A stretch of DNA of 64,000 nucleotides from Dendrocalamus latiflorus (lineage: Eukaryota > Streptophyta > Magnoliopsida > Poales > Poaceae), in the NCBI GenBank assembly GCA_017311315.1, contig CM029636.1:22127139-22191138 (forward strand), given 5' to 3'. Shown piece by piece: positions 21,561 to 32,418 of this stretch. Every line of letters begins with the position of its first letter. The first letter of the stretch is position 1. The position numbers and the translations under genes were made by a program. The notes below the pieces were generated by a model that saw only the letters and a list, made by a program, of their open reading frames with translations, ran no database searches and was not told where the DNA came from.

Positions 21561-22273
21561 AATCTATACACATTACTACTCTTACATTACGCATATATAT
21601 TGAAAATCCAACCTAAAACCGAGTCAAATTGAACTAATTTCATCTAGGGTTTCAAATCTTCCCACACGAAATGTACCTCAAATAATCCATATTTATTGCA
21701 TAAAATCAAGGGAAAGGAGGGGGTTCACCTTGCTTACTCGATTTGCAAACAAAATCGCGAGAAAAATGGTTGGATTTGAATAGATTTTGAGGGGGAAGGG
21801 AGTGGCGGCGGCGGTTGCTCTCGGCAAAGGGCTGAACAGAGTGAAGGGGTGGGGGCCGGGGGGCCGTGCTCGGGCTTAAGTCCCAGAGCACGGCGCCACG
21901 GCCGTTAGCGCCCAACGTATACAGCACGGCGCCATGGGCTTTGGCGCCGAGCTGTGCCACCGTGGATTCTACGTGTCCACTCACGGCGCCAAAGCATATG
22001 GCGCCGTGATGTGTACCGTGGGCGCCATATACTTTGGCGCCGTGGTAAGGGTCTATTTTTGCAAATCTTTTCTCCAAGGATCTATATGTAGAAAACTTTC
22101 AAATTTTAGGCTAAAAAGCAAAAATTTACTCGATCGACCCAACCAACCCAAACTCCAAACCCTCCCGCAAAAATTCCACCCGACCCAGTGAACGGACCAA
22201 ACACGCCGCCGGCCGCCACTGCTGCCGGCGGCCACCTCCCCGCTGCTGACCTCCGCCGCGCGACCCTCCCGCC

Positions 22274-25008
22274 ATGCCCCGCCTCCACGCCCCTCTCCCC
22301 TCCCGCTCCCGCGGCCTCCTGCTCCCCCGCCCCCTCCTCGCCATTCTGTCGAACACCTTCTCTGCGTCCACCGCCGCGCCTCCCCTCCCCCGCGCGCCGC
22401 CGCCGCTCCCGCCGCTTTATCCGCTGCTATCCCCACCCTCTGATGCCACCACATCCCTCTCCACCGTCGCGTCCGCCGTCGCCGAATCATTCCGCGACTG
22501 GTTCCTCGCGCCCCGCGGCGGCGGCGCTGCCGCCTCGCCGCCCTCGACGCGATCTACGAGGCGCTCGCGGCCGAAGACGTGGCCGCGCTTGAGGAGCTCC
22601 CGCTGACGGAGGAGCTCGTCCTGGCAGTGCTCCGCCACCGCCCGCGGAGGCTCCCCGACGGCGACACGCTGCTGCTGCTCCGCCTCAGGTTCTTCGACTG
22701 GTCGGGGCGCCGCCCGCGCTACCGCCACACGCGGGCCGTGTACCATGCCGTCTTCCGCCTCCTCTCCCGCGCGCGCCGCGCTGCCGTGGTGCTCGACTGG
22801 CTCCGCCTCTTCTCCACCACAGCCGCGTCCGCCGCCCAACCGCGCTTCCACGACACGCTCGTCGTCGGCTACGCCGTCGCTGGCGATCCCCAGCGCGGGC
22901 TCAGCGTCCTCGGCCGCATGCGCTTCCGCGGCCTCGACCTCGACGCCGTCTCCTCCCGCATCCTCCTTAACTCCCTCGTCGATGCGTCACTCCACGACTT
23001 TGCCGACTCCCTCGCCCGCAACCTTGCTGCTAGTCCCGTCGCAACCTGCATCCGCATCAAAAGCCTCTGCCGCCGCTCCCGCGTCAGCGACGCTGTGGCG
23101 CTCCTTGACACCCTCCCTTTCGCCGACGCATCCAGTGGCCCTGCCGCTGGTTCCATTGTCACAGAGTTCTGCCGGCATGGACGCTTTGATGAGGCAGCCC
23201 AGATTGTTGAGAAGTTCTCGTCCTGTGATGTGTATGGTGCGTGGATCCATGGCCTTATGGAGGCTCGGAGGCTCGACACTACGTTGCAGTTTCTTTCTGA
23301 TAAGAAGGAAGCTGAGGGATATATCCCTGATGGTCAGCGGTATGACAAGCTCATGTACCGCTTGCTTCGCCAAAACAGACTTGGTGAAGTGTATGACTTG
23401 CTTGTGGAAATGATGGAGGAGGGCATTGCTCCAGGCCGTTCAACCATGAATGCCACACTTTGCTTCTTTTGCAAGGCCGGGCTTGTGGAAGTCGCCACAC
23501 ATTTGTACAGGTCAAGAATGGAGCTTGGGATTAACCCTAACAAGGATGTATATAATAATTTGATCAGGGCGTTGTGTCGGGGTGGGGACACAGAAGAGGC
23601 GTGTCTTGTGTTGGAGCAGGCTATGGCAGAAGGGTACTTTCCTGGGCGGCAGACATTTGCCATGTTTGCAAATGTGCTGTGTCAGGAGGGGAAGCTGGAT
23701 AAGGTGCGGGAGCTGCTCGACAGGGCGCTCAAGCAGGAGGCGTGGCCAATGGACAGTGTCTTGGCCAAGTACCTCGTGGCTTTGTGCAAGAGCGGGAATG
23801 TGGAGGAGGCATGTACAGTGCCTCAGGTAGCAAGCAGCAAGAGCTCTGTGGGCTTATATCGTTATGAGTCAACTCACAAGAGCTTGATTCGGGCATTAAT
23901 AATGATTAGGAGAGTGGATGTGCTGCCAAAGCTCATACTGGAAATGCAAGACATGGGGCACATCCCGACCCAAAGCCTCTATCAGTCGGTTGTTTGTGCT
24001 TTGTGTGAGGTGAGTAGGTATGCTGAGGTTCTTGATTTGCTGGACAACCAGTTAGAGCGGAATGAACTCCAACCCCGTGTGTGCTACAACTACTTCATCT
24101 CTGGGGCTGGACACGCTAAGAAGGCTGACATGGCCAGGGAGGTGTATAACCGAATGGAGTGTTCAGGGATTGAGCCATCAGTAGAAAGCAACATCCTTCT
24201 TCTCATGAGTTATTTGAGGAGTAAACGTATTGGTGACGCATTGAACTTTTTTAACTGTATTCGTGAGAAGAAGGAACCTGGCACCAAGCTGTATAATGTA
24301 TTCATATCTGGTCTATGTGAAGCGCGGAAGCCGGAGCAGGCAATGGTGTTTTGGAGGGAAGCTAGGGCTAATGGATTAATCCCGAGCATCAACTGCTATG
24401 AGCAGCTTGTACTCCTGTTGAGCTCTGTCAAAGATTATGACAGTGTTGTAAAGGTTATTGATGACTTCAGAGAAACAGGTCGCCCTGTTTCAGCTTTCTT
24501 GTGCAATGTGCTTCTCTTGCACACACTGAGATGCAGTGATCTTCTGAAGGCTTGGACACGTTCAGGGGATAAGTCAGAGTCTGTAGAAGCAACAGCGAAT
24601 GAGATCAAAGGTCGGGGAGCAGGACGATTCTTGATTGGCCAACTTATTGAGTTGTTTGCAGGTGGTATTAGAAACAGGAGTGACTTAGAGGTTTTAGAAG
24701 AGGGTTTAGAAAAGTTCTTTCCTGTCGATATTTATACTTATAACATGCTGATACGAGGGTTGAGCATGGCAGGGAGGATGGATTCTGCATGCAATACATT
24801 CGAAAGGCTGTGCAGAAAGGGGTATCAACCTAATCGATGGACTTTTGATATAATGATACATGGTTTCTGCAAGCATGGTGACAGAAATGAGGCTGAGAGG
24901 TGGATGGAGGCAATGTATCGAAATGGGTTCTATCCCACACGGTACACTATGAGGTTATACAATGGATCCTTGCGAGCACATGATCAGAAAATCATTCCTT
25001 TTGTATAA
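22274..25008 (+). CDS. Pentatricopeptide repeat protein, P class, with probable frameshift near N-terminus
   Basis: The main frame is open from upstream of 22579 to TAA at 25006-25008 (809 codons from 22579) without introns, typical of PPR genes. Degenerate 35-residue helical repeats follow one another, for example VYNNLIRALCRGGDTEEACLV and TYNMLIRGLSMAGRMDSACN. It probably binds organelle RNA in a sequence-specific way (family knowledge). The main frame has no ATG before 22918; 22579 itself is a GTG. An ATG at 22274 opens another frame coding an arginine-rich leader (MPRLHAPLPSRSRGLLL) that looks like an organelle presequence. The two frames fit as one protein of about 910 aa if the reading shifts within the GGC/GCC run at 22517-22535. 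So either the sequence has an indel error there or the gene is newly broken. Confidence 0.8.
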
Positions 25009-26593
25009 GTAATTATTACCTATCTGCCTCACATTTGTCTGCTGGTCTGCCTTGATCCGATGACTTTGCTGAAACAGGTAATGTATAATTAAACCTTGTT
25101 ATTTGATTCAACTTCTACTACATTATGAGTTTTAGTTGTTTGAGATGTTCTCAATTGGGTTCTTGCTACCTGTATTTTCTGTTGGTTGCCAGATAACTGA
25201 GATACTGGTTAATTCTTGGTATGTTTTCTTATAACGCAAGGGATAAATCCCTTGCACTTTATTTTAGACGCATCACATTAGCCTACTGGAAGTTAATTTG
25301 TCAACATGACAATGTGTTGAATGACCATTATCGTGGCAGTCACACGTGGCTTTCATAGTTATGAAGAGACATACAGTTGCTTAATAAAAAGTGAATATGT
25401 ATTTGTCTGTTCTATTTTCATTAGAAGTTATATCGTTTGTGTGATTCATACTGCATTGATGGAACACTATAGTGGTTGTAGTCGTTTTGGTTTATACAAA
25501 TATCTAATAGACCAAAGATTTAAGATAATTTAGCTTTTAATATTTTATAAGCCACAGTAATTCAGTTCAATAGCTGAATTTTTACATCTGTTTTCCTCCC
25601 AATTTGAGCATTGTGCAGGCATTCTTTTTGAAGATCAAACATACATGCGGAGGCTTATTCCCAAATTAACATTATTGTATCATGAATCACATCTCACCTG
25701 GCACAACATAGCGTCTAAGATGCTTCTAGGATATCATTTTACATGTAACATGGGTTTTTCCTTTGCCCGTGATGTATTCTAGTTTTACACAATTTTGCTG
25801 TCACATTATACCTTGTTCCCAAAATTTTGAGGTTTTGGCCATTCAATCGTTTGGCATTGTTTATTTGGTGTAACAATAATTCGGTCCCCACTGTAATCAG
25901 TAGATGATATATCAAGCAATGGTCATTCTTTATCATCTAGAAGTTAAGCACTAGAAATAGAATAAATGCAGTTTGTCCAAATTCTGAATAAGATGTGCTT
26001 CAAGGATCCAGTAGCTGTTCCTACTTTGAAGTTCGAACCGGTGAGTTCTTGCTCTTTTAACATGGCAAGTGTTAAGAAAATGCTTTGCTATCTAGATAGT
26101 GATTCTGAACCTTATGGCGGTTAAATATTCCTCATTACATGTTTCACTTTTGAGAACTAGAAGATGCTGCAGTTGAGATGAGAATGGATAGACTAGATAT
26201 GCTTCACGAATATATCTAATTTCTTTGTGAAGGTTAGCATTGCCTTTAAAAATGCTTTTCAGGAGCGGAGAGTAGAATTTCCTTCCTGTGGAATTTTCAT
26301 TGTTTTTTTATGAGTTACTGCAGCATTTCTGGGCACAACTCTAGTCTGTGGATACATCAGAATTAGAAGAACTAACTCTTACAGAAGATTACACCATTCA
26401 TGCCTGTTTGAAATGTTTTTTGACCAGATAATACCCTGTTGCTGTTGCTGCTGTTGTTATTTGATGTGCGGTGGTAAAAGTTGAATATTGAACTACCCAA
26501 CCTTTCGCCATCGTTTATATAGGTTGAGACTTGAACTGTAGCTCTCTGCTTCAATAGTTGGTAATGTAGAGGATCAGTCTACTTGAGAGATGA
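25009..26593. other. 3' flank of the PPR gene, no further gene seen
   Basis: AT-rich DNA with only short random frames. It may include 3'UTR introns, which PPR transcripts in grasses often have, but I cannot define them. Confidence 0.4.
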
Positions 26594-26601
26594 GGTGTAA
26601 C

Positions 26602-27047
26602 TAGGGGTAAAAAACGAACACCAATTATCCATATTATTCGACTACCGTATTTGATAAAATACAAATATAATATATATTTTCTATCTAATTAACAATTTCT
26701 CTCATTTGTATTTATATTTAAATTCACATAAAAATATGGATGTGAATATGGTATAGAATTTTTCCATCCGAATTGTTATTTTATCCAAAATATTCATATT
26801 CAAATTCGATGAAGCAATATAAGCCTTTTATTGCAGTATGTCTAAATAGATTAGAATGATTGAGTGTGACTGTACGAGGATAAAACATCACTAATATCTT
26901 CATGTTGCATAAGCTATGAGGTCGGATCTGACTGAATTAAGTAGATATTTGATTTGAATTTATATTTGTTATGAAATTCGATTTGTATTCGTATTTGAGC
27001 ATGATTTCACCATTATTTGATTTGTATTTGATCTCATTTCACCTCTA
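26602..27047. mobile_element. hAT-like MITE, 446 bp
   Basis: The ends read TAGGGGTAAAA and, inverted, TAGAGGTGAAA. The flanks are GGTGTAAC (26594-26601) and GGTGTCAC (27048-27055), an 8-bp duplication with one mismatch, as hAT elements make. The interior is AT-rich and non-coding. Confidence 0.7.
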
Positions 27048-27055
27048 GGTGTCAC

Positions 27056-28440
27056 CAATTGGAAGCAGACAGTGCTGTTTTTTTTTTTTTTTGAGACTAG
27101 GCTGATTTTTTTTAGGGATTAACACTCATTAGCTCTTTTTTAGAAAAAAGTGCGCGCGCATGAGTTAGCTTTTCCGTACATATGCCCCCTAATTTCCATA
27201 ATGAGCTATCGGAAAGTACTTGCAATCTTGCATGTATTCCATTTTCATCAACGCGCTTTTGCGCACACACAACACGTCCACGACAAACAGTTTCCTTCTC
27301 CATGCAGCACCGCAACAACTACGTACGCCTTCAATTTCTCTCCTGGCACCGAAAAGAAAAGCAAAATGCATCAAGAAAGAAAGGTTCTTTTCGGTGGAAA
27401 GACATTCTAAGGTTGAATACACAGATAGCTAAGTCTGTGAAGTGCAGCCAGCATATCAATATTTAAGTCTTAGAAGTATATAAGCTTGTGAAACCTTACA
27501 TGCCCTCTGAAAAGTTCCAAAGGTATGTAGTGTGTGTAGTGCGTTGAGTGTGTACCTATCTTGGACGGTCTAAAAAAAGTTGGTGAGGGCACTTCGGCTC
27601 TTTTCAGGGATGATGATGGAACGGAGGAGCCTTCGGCTTCTTTTGGAAGACGCTTCGGCATCGAGCGGGCAACGTCGCGAGGCTAGCTTCCCATACGCGA
27701 ATAGGTGCATTCCCCTCTCCCTACTCGAGCAAACAGTCCTCGATTCCACTGCCCCACCCCCGTTGGCGGCCGTGGTGACCAGATCCACGCCGCCCAGTCA
27801 ACCCACCTCCCTCCGCGCTGGCCTCTTGTCTCCCTGCCCATTTGTGGCGGCTTCGCCGTCCCCTATTCGTAGATCGGCCGTCGTCGACGCTCGACTCGGC
27901 CCAGAATCTCAGGGAGCTTCGACGGCTCGTGCTCCAGTGTCCACGAGCTCTAGCGCTTGGGTACCATGAGCCACGCCTTCTCCGTGCGAGTTCAACTTCT
28001 GGTCAAGCTCCTCCCACTGAGCACCCCCTGCGCAGTAAGGTACGGCTAGTTCCCTTCCTCTTACTGTCGTATGTATTGTGCAATCCTTTCACGGGGGAGC
28101 TCGTTTGAGATGCGTTGCCGCTTGTTTTGTTGAGCTTTTGTGCGCATTTGTTCGTCGCCCCTGGATTTGCCGGTGCCACCATGACTGCGGATGGACAAGG
28201 CATCCTGGAGCCGTGACGCCACCCGTGTTTACCTGGAAATCTGCGCCGAAGAGGTTGAGGCCAGAGCCGTCTGCATGCATGCTTGACCAGGTTGAGCAAG
28301 TAGCGGCAGAAAAACCGCTGACTCATGGTGGGCAAAGGCCACCGCGGTAAGTTGGCAGTGAGAAGTGCAATGTTCTTTCAATTAATTTGGGCCGCACAAT
28401 GCCCTACTGATCGACTCATATTTTCGTCTGCCCATCTAGG
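27056..28440. other. Intergenic, with GC-rich part from 27570
   Basis: 27075-27092 is a T run. From 27570 the sequence becomes GC-rich, with overlapping frames on both strands and possible splice sites (AAGGTA at 28037). It may be the 5' part of the relic at 28441-28925, but no recognisable domain was found. Confidence 0.35.
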
Positions 28441-28925
28441 GAAAGTCCGGGATGTCCAAGTTCAAGAATAGACCCCTTCCCCATGAGGACCTGATGGAGC
28501 GTGTCTTCGGCAGCGGCACCAGCATGAGTGAGTACGCATTTGTGCCGAGTGTCAACATGCTGGACTCGTATGGCGACGACGACGACCTCCCCGCAAGCCC
28601 ACTCTAGCATACCGGCAATCCCGCTACCCCATTGCAGATCGTGGGTAGTGGTGGAACATCCAGCTCCTCCCATGGCAAGAGACCTCAGTCAGTACCGACC
28701 CTGCTGAGTGGCACCCACCCAACAAAGCACATCGACTTTGATGCCGAGCTCAAGCGTCTGGTGGACATATATGAGGGTGCACACACCCACCAATCGGCTG
28801 TCCGGCGTGAGCACCACGTCCCCTATGTGCGACTCAGCGAGGGAAGAGTTCATGGGACTCATGAAGCTGGTGAAGGACTCGGGGGCTACTAAAGGAAGCG
28901 ACAAGTACTACTATGCCTCATAGCT
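28441..28925 (+). pseudogene. Relic of a Myb/SANT-like domain protein, C-terminal part
   Basis: An AG acceptor is followed by an open frame (GKSGMSKFKNRPLPHEDLM, then GTSMSEYAFVPS, then DSYGDDDDLP) that ends in TAG at 28605. After a frame change it continues with GGTSSSSHGKRP and later EEFMGLMKLVKDSGA, GSDKYYYAS and a stop. This order (acidic linker, GGTSSS and lysine/arginine stretch, final helix with a GSD motif) resembles the plant Myb/SANT-like proteins related to PIF/Harbinger transposon genes. At least one stop and one frame change show it is not functional. The family call is from memory of its general features. Confidence 0.5.
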
Positions 28926-29335
28926 GTTCATGAAGGTTGAGCTCTGTTGGGGAAGGGTTCCCGTGCTACCTCGAGCCCACATCCAGTTTGGGGCAACGAT
29001 AAGCCAACCTCGGCCGGAGTACGCAAGGTCGGCCCTAGAGGCTAGAGGGGTCCGGAGTCAACTTTGGCCGAAGCACCGACTTTAACGACTACCTTGGAAG
29101 ACCAAAATCGCCAAACAGCGGATAGGCTCCGAGCGAAGAGCAGGAGGAGGTAGAGAGGCTCACCGGGCGAGCGACCGTTGGGCGGCATCAGGGGTAGAGT
29201 CACGTGGGCGGGCGTAGGAAGAGGAAGCCGTCGTTGCCATCGTCAAGAACCCTTCTCTCTGATCCATCGGCCGCTGTCGTCGAGAGCCCTTATCTCCGAT
29301 CCACCGGCCGCTATCGCCGAGTGTCGTGCCGCTAG

Positions 29336-29935
29336 TTGGAGGGGCGATGGGAGATGGAATTGGTTTCAGCGTCGAGGAGGAGGAGGAGGCGCGGCACGAG
29401 GAATCTGGGGAGAGAAGGAGGTGGCGGTTGCGGGAGGTGGAGGTGGGGAGGTGGCGGCGGGCAGATGGGGCGAGGAGGTAGTGGGCGAATGTGTTGGGGA
29501 GGCGACGGCGGGGGGATGCGGCGCTGCAGGGGAAGTTGGGGGACTGTGATCAGACGCTGCCGCGTGGGAAAGGAATTGGTGGCAGCGTCGAGGAGGAGGA
29601 GGAGGCGCGGCACGAGGGTTTGAGGGAGAGAAGGAGGCGGAGGTTGCGGGAGGTCAAGGTGGGAAGGCGGCGGGCAGATGGGAGAGAAGGCGGCGGGCGA
29701 ATGCGTTGGGGAGGCGGCGACCAGGGGATGCGGTGCTGCTGGGGAAGTTGGGGGACTGCAACGAGACGTTGCCATGCGGGGAAGGAATTGGTGGAGACAC
29801 TAAGGAGGAGGGGGTGCGGCACGAGTGTTCGGGGGAGAGAAGGAGGCGGCAGTTGTGGGAGGTGGAGTGGTTGCGGGAGGCGGAGGATGCGGGGGAAGAG
29901 AGGAGGAGGAGGAGCGCGGCCCACGCATTGGCCTA
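29336..29935 (+). repeat. GC-rich minisatellite, about 220-bp units, nearly three copies
   Basis: Each unit contains GGAATTGGT then GAGGAGGAGGAGG, CGGCACGAG, GAGAGAAGGAGG, GGGCAGATGGG, GTTGGGGAGGCG and GAAGTTGGGGGACTG. The arginine- and glycine-rich frames on both strands arise from this repeat. Confidence 0.85.
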
Positions 29936-32110
29936 ACCTTTTCTACAAGGAGCAGAAGAACTATCTACATGCGGATCTGGACGGCTGATTTTTGATCGGA
30001 CGACTGAGAAGAGAGGAGAGAGAACGGACCGACAACCACCAACTCACATTTTTAAGAAGTAGAGATACTGTTTTGGAATTTGACGATTCACTTGGCTGAA
30101 TTTTCGCCGCCTAGAACAGAAGTCTCTCTTGTCATGTAATAATGGAGTGCTGAACAAAATTGTTGTTGCTCAACCAGTCTAGGCCAATAGATTTCTAACC
30201 GATGCTCAAACGGTAGCACTTCATATTGGATAATGGATATGTTTACGTCTCCATTTGTCCTCGAGCTGTGTAAAAATCTGTGTGAAATTGAGAAAGATAA
30301 GGTTCTGTTTCACTTTGCTGTTTCAATGTTACATTTAGCCTCAGGTTGGCCACTCCCCTTATTGCTGTCTGATTGTGAAGCTGCTTTCCTGTTGCCGCAC
30401 AGTAAACAAGAGCGTCTACTCTGTACCTGTGTATCGTTGATATATGCTTGATCAGTGAGCTCCCCGGAAAACATTACCACCGGAGCAAAAATAGCTTCCG
30501 ATTAGGAGCTTCCGCTGAAATATGTAGTGAAGCTGTCATCTTGTGCAGCTACCTATCTTCTAGTCATCAACTCATCATGACCATGTAACTAGCATAATAG
30601 AGTATAATCAATATATGCTTCTAGCAAGTTGGATCCCTTCTTGCGGTGTCAGGTGGAACTCTTAAGCGCTGTCGCCGCTGTGGAGGGGACAATGTAAACT
30701 ATCTATAGAATAAACTCAAGTTTTCGCTTGGCGCCGTTCAAAGTACGTAGTGGTGTCAGATTCAACCCTGAACATTTTAGGATATCTTGTGCGATGCATA
30801 AGATTTTACCAGCAACTCACACATTTTTCTATGCCTTCCATCCAAGCAATGGTGTGTACTCCACTACTGGTATCTCTGTAATGCATGACCTTATATTTAA
30901 ACCACACCTCCAGTTTTCTTCCGTTGTCAGCGGACCAATAGTCTATAGACATGCAAGTTGTTCAGGATAGAATCTCGACATAAAGACAGGCAGGGGTTCC
31001 CGTTCCTCTTATCCTGTGAGTTTGCTGGTGTACTGCAAGCCTGCTGCAACCTGGAAGTTTCATCTTTTGTTGATCCAACGTTTCTAGCAATGCGCCAAGC
31101 AAACTACTCTTCATAGCGTTGCTATATGCGTTCGAATTGCATGTTACTCAATTCACCTTGCATTGAGTTGATATTGTTTTGTTCTTGTTCGTTCTGAACA
31201 CTGGCCACCAGATCGATCGGTACCATCACTCCACATTCCCTTTCCCCGTACCATCCAGCCTCCAGTATACGATTCAGCCCCAAAATGAAAAACTTAATTG
31301 CAGTAGCTTTGTGTAACTTTTTGATAAATTTGATGCGAATGATCTACACTGACAAATTGTGCCTCAGCTTGGTGTTTATTCACCTTCAGGATTTTTGACT
31401 GTGGTGTCAGGTTCTGTACCAGGCTTGGCAATACTAATAATCCAATGTAGCCATTTTTACCAACTTTGTGCTCGCATGGGACGTAACCCTGATGCTGTCT
31501 GCTTGTATTAAATCCGGTCATACTCCCCTTTGTAAGGATTAAATAATCCAGATAGCCAGCTAGGAGACTGAGAGATAATCAGATAACATGTTGAACTACT
31601 AATTTGCCCAAATTGTACTCAAGATGAGGAATTTCAAATAGCATTTCCCTCTTCTTGTACAGTAGTGGCACACCCCATTTCTACACACACAAATCATCTC
31701 TGTGCCTGCCACCTGCGAGTACTCTTAATTTCCTCTCATGTAATATATGTGAACGAATCGAAACAGTACATTTATATGTAGTGAATTGAATCGTTAGGAA
31801 CCAACCACCAACACAAGCATCCGTGACAATATGACGTTTTTTTTTTCATTTTTTCTATTTTTTTCTTAAAACAACTAACAACCGTTATAGTATACTTTTA
31901 GTCATAAGCTGAAAGACACAGTCCGAAGCTTAAGGTGTAAACCAGTTAGCGCAGGACCTAACAAATGGATTCCACGAGGATGACTTGGGGGAGGTTTCTG
32001 GGTACTTTGGAAGACATTCATACCAATCGTATGGAAAGCTCCCCTACACCTAGGTGCCGCTCGGTTAGGCTGAAATAAACTGGTTTATAGCTAAAATTGC
32101 ACTGTAGCTA
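29936..32110. other. Intergenic, no gene seen
   Basis: The first part ends with AGAGAGGAGAGAGAACGG and TTTTTAAGAAGTAGAGAT, which looks like the end of a transposon. The rest is AT-rich with short random frames. Confidence 0.4.
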
Positions 32111-32112
32111 GC

Positions 32113-32418
32113 CCTTCGCGCTCAGCGTATTCCGGCTCACCTGGCGCTCGGCGTTCGTCTGCCTAACCACCATCGTCGCCATGTTGCTCCCCTTCGTCGG
32201 CAGCGTCGTGGGTCACCTCGGCACCGTCTCCTTCTGGCCGCTCACCGTCTACTTCCCCGTCGTACATCGCGCAACGCCGCGTGCCGCGCGGCAGCGCGCG
32301 GTGGATCTGCCTCCAGACGCTCAGCGTCGCGTGCCTCGTCGTGTCGATCGCCGCCGCAGCCGGCTCCTACGCCGACGTCGTCGACGCGCTCAAGGTGTAC
32401 CGGCCGTTCAGCGGCTGA
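32113..32418 (+). pseudogene. Amino acid permease (AAP type) relic, last ~100 codons
   Basis: The frame reads PFALSVFRLTWRSAFVC then LPFVGSVVGHLGTVSFWPLTVYFPV. After a frame change near 32260 it reads YIAQRRVPRGSARWICLQTLS, then SYADVVDALKVYRPFSG and TGA at 32416-32418. This is the C-terminal end of a plant proton-coupled amino acid permease (the last transmembrane segments and the ALKVYRPF ending). The shift fits loss of a few bases where the usual EMY after FPV would be. Upstream exons are absent, so it is a dead fragment. Confidence 0.85.

Larger units (their letters stand above)
19079..22129. mobile_element. Mutator-like element (MULE), 3.05 kb, long TIRs, 9-bp target duplication
   Basis: Both ends begin GTAAA(A)TTTTTGCTTTTTAGCC and stay inverted copies of each other for about 260 bp (19079-19340 against 21865-22129), including repeated GGCGCCATATGCTTTGGCGCC-like segments. 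The flanks read CCGACCGAC (19070-19078) and TCGATCGAC (22130-22138), matching at 7 of 9 positions, as expected for an aged 9-bp Mutator duplication. There is no MURA transposase. The cargo is a plant-mobile-domain gene on the minus strand, a tandem array and a strong hairpin. Confidence 0.85.

Noticed and set aside
29178..29988. Arginine- and glycine-rich frames on both strands
   Set aside because: They are driven by the GC-rich tandem repeat; no domain or splice structure supports them.
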